Below are positions 1 to 8,228 of a stretch of 28,695 nt of DNA, piece by piece; the first letter of the stretch is position 1, and each line of letters starts with the position of its first letter. The stretch spans positions 1-28,695 of the forward strand of contig CAZRHF010000012.1 in assembly GCA_964599835.1 (NCBI GenBank). The letters run 5' to 3'. The notes beneath the pieces are model-generated. The model was not told where the DNA came from. It did not search any database and worked only from the letters and a program-made list of their open reading frames with translations. The position numbers and the translations under genes were made by a program. The DNA is from SFWF01 sp964599835. GTDB lineage: Bacteria > Bacillota > Clostridia > Oscillospirales > Acutalibacteraceae.

Positions 1-87
1 TAGTTTGCAATATAACTTAACACGCTGAAAATAATACATCCTCTTTTTCGGTAGGTATTTACCTTTTCAAAGCATGTAACCCACTAT

Positions 88-117
88 GACACTTTCGGTT
101 TTGAAAGTGTCTTTTTT
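88..117 (+). terminator. Rho-independent terminator of a gene left of the window
   Basis: A perfect 9-bp stem (GACACTTTC at 88-96 with GAAAGTGTC at 103-111) with a 6-nt loop is followed by six T. The T-run lies only on the + side, so it ends a + strand transcript entering from the left. Positions 1-87 show no gene I can support. Confidence 0.75.
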
Positions 118-120
118 GAT

Positions 121-167
121 TTATAGAAAAAGAAAGGGAGACTTCTTCTTTACGAAGTGTCTCCCTT
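121..167 (-). terminator. Terminator downstream of the GNAT pseudogene
   Basis: AAGGGAGAC (134-142) pairs with GTCTCCCTT (159-167), and the pairing extends inward (ACTTC/GAAGT) past a small bulge. Read on the minus strand the hairpin is followed by a T-rich stretch, as expected of a terminator for the gene at 188-908. Confidence 0.6.
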
Positions 168-187
168 CCGTTGCTTTTATTCTTCCT

Positions 188-908
188 TTATTTGGTTTTA
201 GAGTTTTTATATTCGGGATAAAGCCGGGTTATACCGCTGTATATCCTGCCGACGCATTTTCCGTCCTCGGTCAACAGAACCTCGGCGGTTTCCTTTCCTT
301 CAAAGAGAAGTTCATAAAGTATTTTGCCCTGAATTCAAGACCCATATCTATCATAGCGAATTTCAGCAGACAGTCTATCTCGTTTCTGTATCCGAAATCG
401 GCCTTTTTTCTATAGAGGGTATCGGCAGGAGTGTAATAATTTTTATAGAACTCGTAAAAGGTTGCGGGTGCGCCCTTCATAGGATAGTAAAGGGGCCTCT
501 GTCGGCTTTTCTGATTGCGGGAACAAAGCCGTATTTTCTGTAGAGCTGAGTCAGCTCCAGAGTTCCTGCGGTGCAGAAAAGAGCGGTAGGCTTTTCGGGA
601 AGCTCCTCCACACGGCTGAAACAATAGTCAAGCACCTTGCCGCCGATTCCTCTGCCTCGGCACTCGGGGAGGGTGAAGAATGCTCCCCAGTAGGCAACCG
701 AACCCTTATGCTTGCCCCAGCACATCCAGAGGCGTGACAGAGCCTTTCCGTCCTCTATTGCGGCAAAATACTGATCGTAGCAACAGTCGAGCACGTTACC
801 CGAAAGGCGGTAATGCATATAGAGGTCGTCCTCGGGGATCATTTCCTTAAGTGCAGTATAGACCTCGTCCTGTTTTTCGTTTACTAAATATCCTTTTACG
901 GTAACTAT
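188..908 (-). pseudogene. GNAT-family N-acetyltransferase, frameshifted remnant
   Basis: The first open segment (842-477) carries the GNAT acetyl-CoA loop (ECRGRGIGGKVLDYCF) and ends 'RKADRGPFTIL'. One frame over, the reading continues as 'PLYYPMKGAPATFYEFYKNYYTP', the expected next part of the protein, so one C seems to be missing from the C-run at 492-495. Near 315-318 another single-base loss is implied, because the sensible reading (EGKETAEVLLTEDGKCVGRI) resumes in another frame and stays open to a stop at 188-190. The start is odd as well. A good GGAGG (914-918) sits 5 nt before ATA (906-908), in frame with an upstream IVTVKGYLVNEKQ segment, and no ATG/GTG/TTG occurs before the ATG at 842. 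Three lesions in one short gene point to a pseudogene. Homopolymer sequencing errors could explain the two frameshifts but not the ATA. The family call is firm; the substrate is unknown. Confidence 0.7.
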
Positions 909-970
909 TTTTTCCTCCGAAATTGTTTTTGCCCATTATACCACACAATGAAGAAAAAGCAACACATTTA

Positions 971-3064
971 TTACCCTTGAAACACAAGCTGTATTATGCT
1001 GTGCGGCGGTGCGATGAAGGTTAGCCGGTCTCTCTCTTCGGCAGGAGTGATTTTTTCTTTAACGAAGACTGTTCCGGGATGAAGCTCCTCAGAACTATAT
1101 AAAACTCCTTCAAGCAATTTTCCGAGACCTAGAAGTTCAAACCGCTTTTCCTTGTCGTAAGATCGATTTATAAGAGTGCAGGTTATCCTTCCATCCTTTT
1201 GGGTGATTACCACATCCTTTTGGAGGGCAAGCACCTTCCCGTCGGCATGTTTTGCCATAAGGGACATGGCAACGCCTGCAGGGTTGAGAACGGCTTTATC
1301 AGGATAGACCGAAATGGCTCCCTCGTTCACCGATTCGAAATGACAGGCAATGAGGATCCCGTTTTTGTCGGCTTGTTCAAGAACGGCATTCATAAAAGCG
1401 GCGGCATAGATACCCTCGTAAACACCCGAAATACGGTACCAGGCATACCAGACATTCCATTCGTCGAGGGAAATTTTTATTCGATCGTTGCCAAGCTGAG
1501 CCCTGAGCTCATTTAGATTTTTGATAAAATAGTTGTTAATCTCACTAAACAGATAATAATATTCCTGCTTATATTTTGCAGGGTCGATCCATTTGGGATA
1601 ATCGGGATAGTTGTGCATTGAAACAACCGGTGCAATATCTGCAAGCGCCTTTGCAGAATGCTTGACCCAGTCTTCGTTCGGATAAGGCCCTGATGAGCAA
1701 AGGGTGAGGTTCGGACTTTTTTCAAGCATTTTATGTCCGTGTCGACCAACAGTTTTTGCATATTCATACGGAGTATTTGCGCCCTCCATATGCCCATAGC
1801 CGAACTCGTTGCCCAGTGACCAGAACTGAACGTTATAAGGCTCTTTATATCCGCGTTCTATGCGAAGTTTTCCATACTGTGTAGTTTCGTCGCCGTTACA
1901 ATATTCCACCCAAGCGGCACTTTCCTCAGGGGTGTTCCAAGTAGGATTGATAGTAATGAAGGGCTGTGCGCCAATCTCACGGCAAAGTGCAATAAAATCG
2001 TCGGTATTTATTTCGTGAAAGTCATATCCAAGAGTGTGAGGTTGGGTCTCCAGCCACATATACGACTGGAAGGGAGAACGCTCGTCCGCATCAAGAAGCC
2101 CGTCAAGCCAGTGGTATTCCCCTGCAAAGTTTCCGCCCGGCCAACGAAGAACTTTAACCGAAAGTTCCTTGAGACAATTTATAACATCCCACCTCATACC
2201 GTGAAAATTATCCTTCGGCATAAGAGAAAGAGCTCCTATGGTAAGGGTGGAGCGATCGCAAAAGGTTATGCACAGGGTCGCGTTATCGTCGGTTTTGGAG
2301 GACTTAAGTTCAAGAGTGAAACGTTTAAAATCGGAGCAGTCAACGCTGAAGGCCTGACTGTCATAGATTTCGCCCGACCCGGAGCAAAGCTCCACCGTTA
2401 CCGTAACGGGTGAAAACGCCTTTAACACCGCGGCAAAATCATAAACAGTATTTTCTTTTATGTAAATTCCGCTTTGACCGATTCCTGCCTTTTCCGAAGA
2501 AAAACTCGTTACCGACTGACTGTTACGCTCGAGACTGCGCTTCATTCGATAGCCTTCCCCATGACAGGTGTAGCTTTCGGTAAAGGTGAGATACGTCTTT
2601 TCACCGATCTGCCTCCAGCCCTCGGCACAGCCGTATCTGCCCGGTTTTCCGACAAACTTACGGTTTTTAAGCATTTGAGCCGAGATTCCGCCGTTTACGC
2701 AATCGCGGGTATGCTCTAAATTATCTCCAAAAAGATAAGGTGAAATATAACGATTTGAATTTTGGTCAATTGTCACCAAAACATCGGAGGCGTAATTCTC
2801 CTCGTCGTTTTGGCGAGGCGAGCTTTCGAAACGGTTGCTCGTTGCATTTACATCACGAAGCGCGCCGCCGATTATTTCGGAAACACTACAAGAAAAAAGC
2901 ACCGAAAGCCTTTGAAGATTATCTGCGTCGGGGCAAGCCAGTCCCCTTTCCCATTTTGACACAGCTTTGTCGGTTATATGAAGATAGTCGGCCACTTCCT
3001 TTTGCGACATACCGAGCTTTTTGCGCTGACTTGCAATAAACTTTCCCATTTCAGAAATATTCAT
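971..3064 (-). CDS. XRE helix-turn-helix fused to GH51 alpha-L-arabinofuranosidase
   Basis: A 697-residue cytoplasmic protein (no signal peptide). Residues ~5-62 form a Cro/CI-type helix-turn-helix (GMSQKEVADYLHITDKAVSKWERG). A short acidic linker (~70-92) joins it to a full GH51-like enzyme. This has a beta-sandwich insert (~150-285), then a TIM barrel with RWPGGNFAGEYHW (308-319), the acid/base Glu420 in SLGNE and the nucleophile Glu535 in SLDEWNVWY, and a C-terminal beta domain. Both catalytic Glu are present, so it should release arabinofuranose (or a related pentofuranose) from imported oligosaccharides. The start has GAGGTG 6 nt upstream. It lies 79 nt behind the FAD oxidoreductase gene, with its own TATAAT-like box but no clear -35. 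The fusion suggests an enzyme that also binds DNA, or a regulator that senses ligand through a hydrolase fold. Enzyme family firm; DNA-binding role inferred. Confidence 0.9.
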   Translation of the reverse strand: MNISEMGKFIASQRKKLGMSQKEVADYLHITDKAVSKWERGLACPDADNLQRLSVLFSCSVSEIIGGALRDVNATSNRFESSPRQNDEENYASDVLVTIDQNSNRYISPYLFGDNLEHTRDCVNGGISAQMLKNRKFVGKPGRYGCAEGWRQIGEKTYLTFTESYTCHGEGYRMKRSLERNSQSVTSFSSEKAGIGQSGIYIKENTVYDFAAVLKAFSPVTVTVELCSGSGEIYDSQAFSVDCSDFKRFTLELKSSKTDDNATLCITFCDRSTLTIGALSLMPKDNFHGMRWDVINCLKELSVKVLRWPGGNFAGEYHWLDGLLDADERSPFQSYMWLETQPHTLGYDFHEINTDDFIALCREIGAQPFITINPTWNTPEESAAWVEYCNGDETTQYGKLRIERGYKEPYNVQFWSLGNEFGYGHMEGANTPYEYAKTVGRHGHKMLEKSPNLTLCSSGPYPNEDWVKHSAKALADIAPVVSMHNYPDYPKWIDPAKYKQEYYYLFSEINNYFIKNLNELRAQLGNDRIKISLDEWNVWYAWYRISGVYEGIYAAAFMNAVLEQADKNGILIACHFESVNEGAISVYPDKAVLNPAGVAMSLMAKHADGKVLALQKDVVITQKDGRITCTLINRSYDKEKRFELLGLGKLLEGVLYSSEELHPGTVFVKEKITPAEERDRLTFIAPPHSIIQLVFQG

Positions 3065-3081
3065 ATAATCACCTCGAGCAT

Positions 3082-3087
3082 ATTATA
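3082..3087 (-). promoter_or_regulatory. -10 box (TATAAT) upstream of the HTH-GH51 gene
   Basis: A perfect TATAAT on the minus strand lies 17 nt before the ATG, inside the 79-nt gap after the upstream FAD oxidoreductase stop. No recognisable TTGACA lies 16-18 bp away. It may be a weak or activator-dependent internal promoter, or chance in AT-rich DNA. Confidence 0.35.
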
Positions 3088-3143
3088 TCAAATTTCCAAA
3101 AAACAGTATACCGACTATTGGTTTACGTTTATTTATATGTTTT

Positions 3144-4832
3144 TTAATACAGTTCGAACGAGAAAAGGCGGAAGTCTTCCGCGCCGTTGGTTTTAATGGG
3201 GATAAAGCGGAGGGTTTTAAGTTTTTTGTTTACGGGATGCTTTACGAAGCGCTGACGGTTATCACTTACCGTCAGCTCGAAGGTCTCTCCCGTATCGCTT
3301 ACGCCCTCAATTCTATACTCGGTTATAAGTGTGGCGGGAAGCTTGAACTTTTCCTGGACGAGGGGGTAGTTACAGGGCATATTATGATATTTTCGGTTAA
3401 GGTCGCTGTCGAAAACAAGTCTTACTCCGCTGACTAAGGTATCTTGGGGCAGGGTATATTCTATAAAGTCGCCATTTTTACCTATCCAGCAGTTTTCCTC
3501 TCCCCTATCCTTGCCGTTTCTAACGATATCGGCCGAGCAAAGAGCGGTTTTGGTAAGTTCGGACTGCTCCCTATCGTGCCAAGGGATATAGCAGTCGTCC
3601 TCCATAAGGGTCTGCTGAAGCTTTGGGATGTTTACCTTTTCTACAGACACCTTATCCTTTACCGCAAGGGCTACGACGGTGCCCAGAGCCTGACCTAAAA
3701 CGGCGCAGGTCGCCATAACCCGGGAGGAGCTGAGGGCGGCGTGGGTAACGCTGATATTTCGTCCTGCAAAGCAGAGATTTTCTATATTTTTGGATATCAT
3801 ACATCTGAGGGGAAGACCCCAAGGGGTGGGAGCAGGATGATAGATGGTGGGGTGACCCTTTTTATAGTAGAAGCCTTCGGGAAAATGGTCGTCCATACTC
3901 CAGCCTGCATAGGCTACTATATCCTCAAAGCGGCCTTCGGCCTCCACGTCGTTCTGATTTACGATATATTTTCCCACGTAACGGCGGCTTTCTCTTTTAC
4001 CCGGCAGGAAGCCTATCCACTCCAGCTCCCAGTTTTCGACGTCGTGGTCGCCGTAATTTTTCATATGATCCCATACGCCGTAACAGATCTTCAGAAGCTC
4101 TTCGCGGCATTTGTCGGTATCGTGGATACAGTCCCACTCACCGCCTACCTCTATCCACCAGAAATTGTTATCTTTGAAGTGGTCTTTATAGGGCAGGTCG
4201 GCATCGGTCTCATACTTATACGCCCATTTCGGCGGAGTAAAAGGAACGGGATGGTCGGTCTCGCGAATCTGGAAAAGACAGCTCATTCCCATGGTCTTTT
4301 TATCGGCCGCCTCGGGAGGTATGGTCTCGTCAAATTCGCTCTTTGCTTCTCTTCCGTACATAAACTCGGCACCTGTCAGGGTGGAAAGAATGGAGTCTCC
4401 CGAACAGTCGGCAAAATATGTTGCGGAAACGTTATGGAAGGTTTCGGCATTCGATTGCCAGGACTTGACGCTGACGATTTTGTTTCCGTCCATTGTGCAA
4501 TCGAGACAGCTGCTGTTCAGAAGAAGGGTTAAATTCTCTTCCGCCATAGCCTTTTCGTAAAGGACGCTGTCCCAGATAGGATATTTATGGGAGGGATTCT
4601 GATAGAAATTTTCCAGCATTATTTCTTCAATAATTCCGCCCTCGCGGTTATCCTTGCCGTGACAGCCGCCGATCCACATACGAATTTCACTTGAAGCGTT
4701 ACCGCCGAGAACGGGTCTGTCCTGAATAAGGACTACCTTGATTCCGTGTCGCGCCGCCGCAATGCCGCAACAAAGTCCCGACATTCCGCCGCCGATTATA
4801 CAAAGATCTGTATTATATTGGGTGGTTCTCAT
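3144..4832 (-). CDS. FAD-dependent oxidoreductase (FAD_oxidored, PF12831-type), long form
   Basis: A 562-residue soluble flavoprotein. The N-terminal dinucleotide fold has DLCIIGGGMSGLCCGIAAA (GxGxxG at ~14-19) followed by LGGNASSEIRMW, characteristic of the FAD-dependent oxidoreductase/'xanthan lyase-like' family. A second FAD motif (ENLCFAGRNISVTHAA...) lies about two thirds along. The last ~130 residues look like a beta-sandwich carbohydrate-binding-like domain (IEYTLPQDTLVSGVRLVFDSDL), which the shorter paralogue at 5896-7155 lacks. I start it at ATG 4832 because GGGAG lies 9 nt upstream and homology begins there; an in-frame ATG at 4871 would overlap the upstream gene. It begins 4 nt after the stop of the M14-like gene, so the two are translationally close. 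Substrate unknown; a sugar or glycoside-derived alcohol is a guess from context. Confidence 0.85.
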   Translation of the reverse strand: MRTTQYNTDLCIIGGGMSGLCCGIAAARHGIKVVLIQDRPVLGGNASSEIRMWIGGCHGKDNREGGIIEEIMLENFYQNPSHKYPIWDSVLYEKAMAEENLTLLLNSSCLDCTMDGNKIVSVKSWQSNAETFHNVSATYFADCSGDSILSTLTGAEFMYGREAKSEFDETIPPEAADKKTMGMSCLFQIRETDHPVPFTPPKWAYKYETDADLPYKDHFKDNNFWWIEVGGEWDCIHDTDKCREELLKICYGVWDHMKNYGDHDVENWELEWIGFLPGKRESRRYVGKYIVNQNDVEAEGRFEDIVAYAGWSMDDHFPEGFYYKKGHPTIYHPAPTPWGLPLRCMISKNIENLCFAGRNISVTHAALSSSRVMATCAVLGQALGTVVALAVKDKVSVEKVNIPKLQQTLMEDDCYIPWHDREQSELTKTALCSADIVRNGKDRGEENCWIGKNGDFIEYTLPQDTLVSGVRLVFDSDLNRKYHNMPCNYPLVQEKFKLPATLITEYRIEGVSDTGETFELTVSDNRQRFVKHPVNKKLKTLRFIPIKTNGAEDFRLFSFELY

Positions 4833-4836
4833 AATC

Positions 4837-5883
4837 TTACACTCCCATATACTTTTTAAGTGCCCGGGCAAAACAGCGGCCCAGCTCTAAGAGATTTTCT
4901 TCGCTGACCTTGTTGTTCTCTGTGCCGAAATAGGCCGTTTCCAGAGTGAAGGCCAGATCATTTTCCGCTCTTTGACGCATAAAGTTGGCAAACTGGGCGC
5001 CTACGTGATTCCAATCGGTTTCGGGCGGAAAATCGTTTTTATGCTCGTATTTCAGAGACTTTTCGGTTATGGACTCCTCAAGAAGCTCACCAAAACGGTT
5101 TAGCCGAGGGAGCTTTTCGACGCAGTTTTGTACGATAAATACCTTATCGTTCTGACCGCCTTTGTGCCAGGGGGAATGAAAATCGAAGCCGAAGGTACAG
5201 CCGTTTTCCTCGGCGTATTCCTTGATGGCGGCACATTCGGGGTAGATTGAAGCCTTTTCGGTGTCGTAATCGCGGTTGTGGTCGTGGGGAGCGCGGCTTT
5301 TACCCTGGTCACCGCGGATAACGCCTTCATAATCTACAAAGGGTACGCAAAGAACTTTTGTATTCGGTATCGGTTTTTCTAAAAGCTCTGTAAGCACGCC
5401 CTCCAAGACGTAATCACCCGTGGACTCGCAGGCGTGGTGACGGGCGGAAAGAATAATGCTTGTTTCTCCCTCTCCGAACTTTATAGAGGGAATGCTGCTA
5501 CCCTTATAGCCCTTGCAGAGTTCTTCGACAGTAAGGTTATACTTATCTGCAAGCTTCAAAAAGCGGTCGGGGTGATAGAGCATATTATGGGCGAAATAGA
5601 CCCTGTTCTCATTTTCGCCAAAGGTATAGGTAAAGGAGTCGCCCTCGGTGCTGTCAAGCCATTTCCGGTTTTCAAGGTCGTGACTGACGGCAGGACCGAA
5701 ATATCCCAGGCGGTTTGAGCCGAGCTTGAAGGTCAGGGTCCTGCCCTCGGCACCCTCAACGCAAAAAGCCCAATAAAACCACGGAATCGAGGTATCGCGA
5801 AGCTGGTTTTCAAGGAAAACGGTGTCGCCGTCTATCTCCTTAACGGTTATATTACCGCCGACAAAGTTCTGATGAATTATCAT
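4837..5883 (-). CDS. M14-like zinc carboxypeptidase-fold hydrolase
   Basis: A 348-residue protein without a signal peptide. It has the metal and catalytic pattern of M14 metallocarboxypeptidases: His150-x-x-Glu153 (HACE), Asn203-Arg204 (HNRDYD), the third zinc ligand His236 (FDFHS), and the general base Glu315 (FTLETAYFG). Residues 1-135 form a beta-rich N-terminal domain common in M14-like proteins that act on small molecules or peptidoglycan. In a cytosolic cluster with two flavin oxidases and a GH51 enzyme, an amide bond on an imported sugar or glycoconjugate is a plausible target; this is inference. The start has AGGTG upstream. The gene begins 12 nt after the stop of the second FAD oxidoreductase, so the order 7155 to 3144 reads as one operon. 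Confidence 0.8.
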   Translation of the reverse strand: MIIHQNFVGGNITVKEIDGDTVFLENQLRDTSIPWFYWAFCVEGAEGRTLTFKLGSNRLGYFGPAVSHDLENRKWLDSTEGDSFTYTFGENENRVYFAHNMLYHPDRFLKLADKYNLTVEELCKGYKGSSIPSIKFGEGETSIILSARHHACESTGDYVLEGVLTELLEKPIPNTKVLCVPFVDYEGVIRGDQGKSRAPHDHNRDYDTEKASIYPECAAIKEYAEENGCTFGFDFHSPWHKGGQNDKVFIVQNCVEKLPRLNRFGELLEESITEKSLKYEHKNDFPPETDWNHVGAQFANFMRQRAENDLAFTLETAYFGTENNKVSEENLLELGRCFARALKKYMGV

Positions 5884-5895
5884 CTTAACACCTGC

Positions 5896-7155
5896 TTATC
5901 CGTAAATAATATCCTGAATTTCTTTTACATCCACCTCTGAGGGCAGGCAGTTATGCTTTACAGCGAGTGCCGCGGCGGTGCCTGCGGCTTCTCCGGTACC
6001 GACGCAGATGGGCATTGCGCGGAAATTAGAGTGGGCAATGTGTGTACCCGAAATGCTTCTTCCGCAGAGGAGAAGGTTTTCCTTAGTCTCGGGGACGAGA
6101 CAACGGTAAGGGATGGTATAGCCCTTTTTCTGACTGAATTTATGCTGAACGCCGGTTTTATCCAGGCCTGCGCCTGTGATATTATGAACGTCGAAATTGA
6201 AAAGGGCATCTTTTACAACGTAGTCGTCGAAGACCTTTGCTTCCAATATATCCTGCTCGGTTATTGTATATTTACCCTTGAAATGACGGGTCTCGCGGAC
6301 GCCGATAAGGGAGGCTGAGCTTATTATAAAGCAGTTTTCATATCCGGGAACAAACTCGCGGAGGTATTTTACGATATCGTCCATCTGTTTTCTGCAGGCG
6401 AGGGTCGCCTTTGTCAGGTCCTCGGCCTTGGTGCCGTCGATCTCGGTGACGTTGGTCATATTGCAGGTAACAACACCGGGAAGTGTGGTCTGGTAGGTTA
6501 AAATGTGGCCTGCGGGGTACGGGATATGCTCTTTTGCCAGTGCCTGAAGCTCGCCCTTTTCGGTCTGATATTTCGATTCGAAGGAATGGAGGAATACAGC
6601 GCGGCTGTAGTCCACCCCTGCGACCTTGAACATAAGGGTTGCAGGCTGCATTTTATTATCCTCTTCACGGCCGAGAATATATTCTGCACCTGCCCTTGCG
6701 GCAATGTCGCCGTCGCCGGTGGCGTCTACGGTTATCTTAGCATATATCTTTGTTCTGCCCGATTTGTTTATTACGCTTGCCCCCAGCACCTTGTCGCCCT
6801 CGCAGATGGCATCCTCGGCGAAGGTGTAGAGCATAAGGCTTACTCCTGCCTCAGAGAGCATTTCAAGATAGAGGGTCTTAAGCTTTTCGGGGTCGATGGT
6901 GGGGGTTATCTTATCCTTTTGCTCCCCTTCGTTTTTGGCGGCGGAGCGTTTCAGTATCTCTATGTAGAGGGGACTTCCGCAGGAGCCGGTCCAATGGCTC
7001 ATAAGTCCTGAGGTGGATATTCCGCCCACGTCGCCGCTCTGCTCAACGAGGACCACCTTGGCGCCGTTTTTTGCCGCCATATATGCGGCGGCAAAGCCTG
7101 ATGGCCCGCTTCCCAGCACCAGCACGTCGGTCCTTATTTCAAATTCGGGTAACAT
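5896..7155 (-). CDS. FAD-dependent oxidoreductase (FAD_oxidored family), short form
   Basis: A 419-residue cytosolic flavoprotein and first gene of the operon. It has the dinucleotide motif VLVLGSGPSGFAAAYMAA (GSGPSG at 15-20), GGISTSGLM, the mid-protein FAD signature VDATGDGDIAARAG, and the C-terminal LLLCGRSISGTHIAHSNFR. It is a paralogue of the longer enzyme at 3144-4832 but lacks that protein's C-terminal beta domain. Two related but non-identical flavoenzymes in one operon suggest two successive oxidations, or a pair of enzymes for two related substrates. The start has AGGAG upstream. It faces the PocR-AraC regulator across a 122-bp intergenic region with a strong dyad. Family firm, substrate unknown. 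Confidence 0.85.
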   Translation of the reverse strand: MLPEFEIRTDVLVLGSGPSGFAAAYMAAKNGAKVVLVEQSGDVGGISTSGLMSHWTGSCGSPLYIEILKRSAAKNEGEQKDKITPTIDPEKLKTLYLEMLSEAGVSLMLYTFAEDAICEGDKVLGASVINKSGRTKIYAKITVDATGDGDIAARAGAEYILGREEDNKMQPATLMFKVAGVDYSRAVFLHSFESKYQTEKGELQALAKEHIPYPAGHILTYQTTLPGVVTCNMTNVTEIDGTKAEDLTKATLACRKQMDDIVKYLREFVPGYENCFIISSASLIGVRETRHFKGKYTITEQDILEAKVFDDYVVKDALFNFDVHNITGAGLDKTGVQHKFSQKKGYTIPYRCLVPETKENLLLCGRSISGTHIAHSNFRAMPICVGTGEAAGTAAALAVKHNCLPSEVDVKEIQDIIYG

Positions 7156-7221
7156 AGAACCTCTCCTTTTGCTTGCTTAATTATATAATACTGATTATCT
7201 TAGAATTTTTCATTTGAAAAC

Positions 7222-7248
7222 TTGCAAATTGTATTTACAAATCTGCAA
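7222..7248. promoter_or_regulatory. Imperfect dyad, candidate operator of the divergent promoters
   Basis: The outer arms TTGCAaATT and AATcTGCAA enclose an inner palindrome TTGTA-TT-TACAA. It sits midway between the divergent genes and overlaps the -35 of the regulator promoter. It is a natural candidate site for the adjacent AraC protein. The inner and outer symmetry centres differ by half a base, so the dyad is not perfect. Confidence 0.45.
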
Positions 7249-7262
7249 TTCTGTTGTAGTAT
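7234..7262 (+). promoter_or_regulatory. Sigma-A promoter of the PocR-AraC gene
   Basis: TTTACA (7234-7239), a 17-bp spacer and TAGTAT (7257-7262) lie 15 nt before the ATG at 7278. This implies a very short leader. The -35 lies inside the dyad at 7222-7248, which suggests autoregulation. Confidence 0.5.
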
Positions 7263-7277
7263 AGATTCGGTGATGAT

Positions 7278-8099
7278 ATGAAAAATCAACTTATCAAAGA
7301 TATTAACAGATACATAACCCACCTGAATGATAGTGGTTTATTTGTGACGGTACACGGCAAGGGTATAAGCGGACTGCTTGAACACAATATCCACCGAAAT
7401 CCCTTTTGTTCCCTTGTTAAGACCGACAATCTTGCCTGGGACAAATGCAAGGTCTGTCAGCAGAAGGTATTTAAAGAATACAAAAAGGGTATGCTTTTCG
7501 GGATGTGCTACGCAGGAGTTGAGGAGTACGTTTTCTTTGTTAACGACAAGACCTTTGTGAGTGTCAGTGGATACGGCATAAACAGAGAAAGGGCGACAGA
7601 GCGTATAAACCGTCTTGCCGACGAGTTTTATCTTGACTCAGAGGAGCTTTTGAAGGTCTATGACAACTCTCTTAAGCACTCACCCGAAGATACCAACACC
7701 TTATCTACGGCGATAAAGCCCCTTTGTTATATGCTGTATCTCTTGCAGTTGCTCCTTGCCGAGCTTCCCGAAGAGACCGAAAACAGAACCCTTTTTGACT
7801 CGATACTGGGGTATATTCAGCTAAACTTTATGCAGAACATTACATTAAGAGACATTGCTGACGCCTGCGCCTGCTCAGAGTCGACGGTGAGCCACTTATT
7901 TAAAGAGCACACGGGGGTATCGGCCAAGAGGTATATTTTTAATTTGCGTATAGAGCAGGCAAAGAAGCTGCTTTCCTCCAGCGATCTGCCCATTGGTACG
8001 GTGGCGCTTATGTGCGGCTTCGACAACATAAACTACTTCCCTACTGCCTTTAAAAAGGCGGTGGGTGTAAGTCCGACCGAGTATAGGCAGGGAGGTTAG
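7278..8099 (+). CDS. PocR-domain AraC-family transcriptional regulator
   Basis: A 273-residue regulator. Residues ~5-130 resemble the PocR ligand-sensing domain, with cysteines at 44, 57, 60 (CKVC) and 77 that may bind a metal or be redox sensitive. Residues ~175-270 are the two helix-turn-helix motifs of AraC proteins (ITLRDIADACACSESTVSHLFKEHTG and PIGTVALMCGFDNINYFPTAFKK), ending VGVSPTEYRQGG. It is divergent from the FAD/M14/GH51 operon and is the obvious candidate to activate it when the sugar or intermediate is present. PocR domains are known in regulators of propanediol, hydrocarbon and similar pathways. The ATG at 7278 has only a weak upstream GGTGAT. Confidence 0.85.
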   Translation: MKNQLIKDINRYITHLNDSGLFVTVHGKGISGLLEHNIHRNPFCSLVKTDNLAWDKCKVCQQKVFKEYKKGMLFGMCYAGVEEYVFFVNDKTFVSVSGYGINRERATERINRLADEFYLDSEELLKVYDNSLKHSPEDTNTLSTAIKPLCYMLYLLQLLLAELPEETENRTLFDSILGYIQLNFMQNITLRDIADACACSESTVSHLFKEHTGVSAKRYIFNLRIEQAKKLLSSSDLPIGTVALMCGFDNINYFPTAFKKAVGVSPTEYRQGG

Positions 8100-8228
8100 T
8101 GGACAGACGAAAAGACAGCGTGTTAGGGAAAAGGGATGAGGGACGAGGGAAAAGATTTTTGATAATAGAAAGATTGCTGTTATCAAACGTTAGCCTCCTC
8201 GGCGCGTCGAGACGTCGCGCCCTACAAA
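8100..8228. other. Intergenic stretch after the regulator
   Basis: Purine-rich DNA with no coding signal. It holds an inverted repeat (TTGATAATAG at 8159-8168 with CTGTTATCAA at 8177-8186, one mismatch) without a following T-run, so it is a poor terminator. Next to it is the REP-like palindrome at 8201-8224. Confidence 0.4.
8201..8224 (-). repeat. REP-like palindrome, unit B
   Basis: GGCGCG (8201-8206) and CGCGCC (8216-8221) are complementary arms around TCGAGACGT. On the minus strand it reads GTAGGGCGCGACGTCTCG..., resembling short GC-rich palindromes scattered between genes in many Clostridia. Unit A at 8255-8279 starts alike. Family membership is from memory; copy number cannot be seen here. 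Confidence 0.45.

Noticed and set aside
2015..2413. A long open frame on the + strand inside the GH51 gene, and similar + strand frames such as 3741-4532, 10572-11045 and 14648-15403
   Set aside because: They lie antisense to well-supported enzymes, have no ribosome sites I trust and encode no recognisable motif. They are shadow frames of the real genes.
4833..4871. The longer N-terminus of the FAD oxidoreductase (13 more residues)
   Set aside because: It would overlap the M14-like gene by 35 nt, has no ribosome site, and family similarity begins at the internal ATG 4832.
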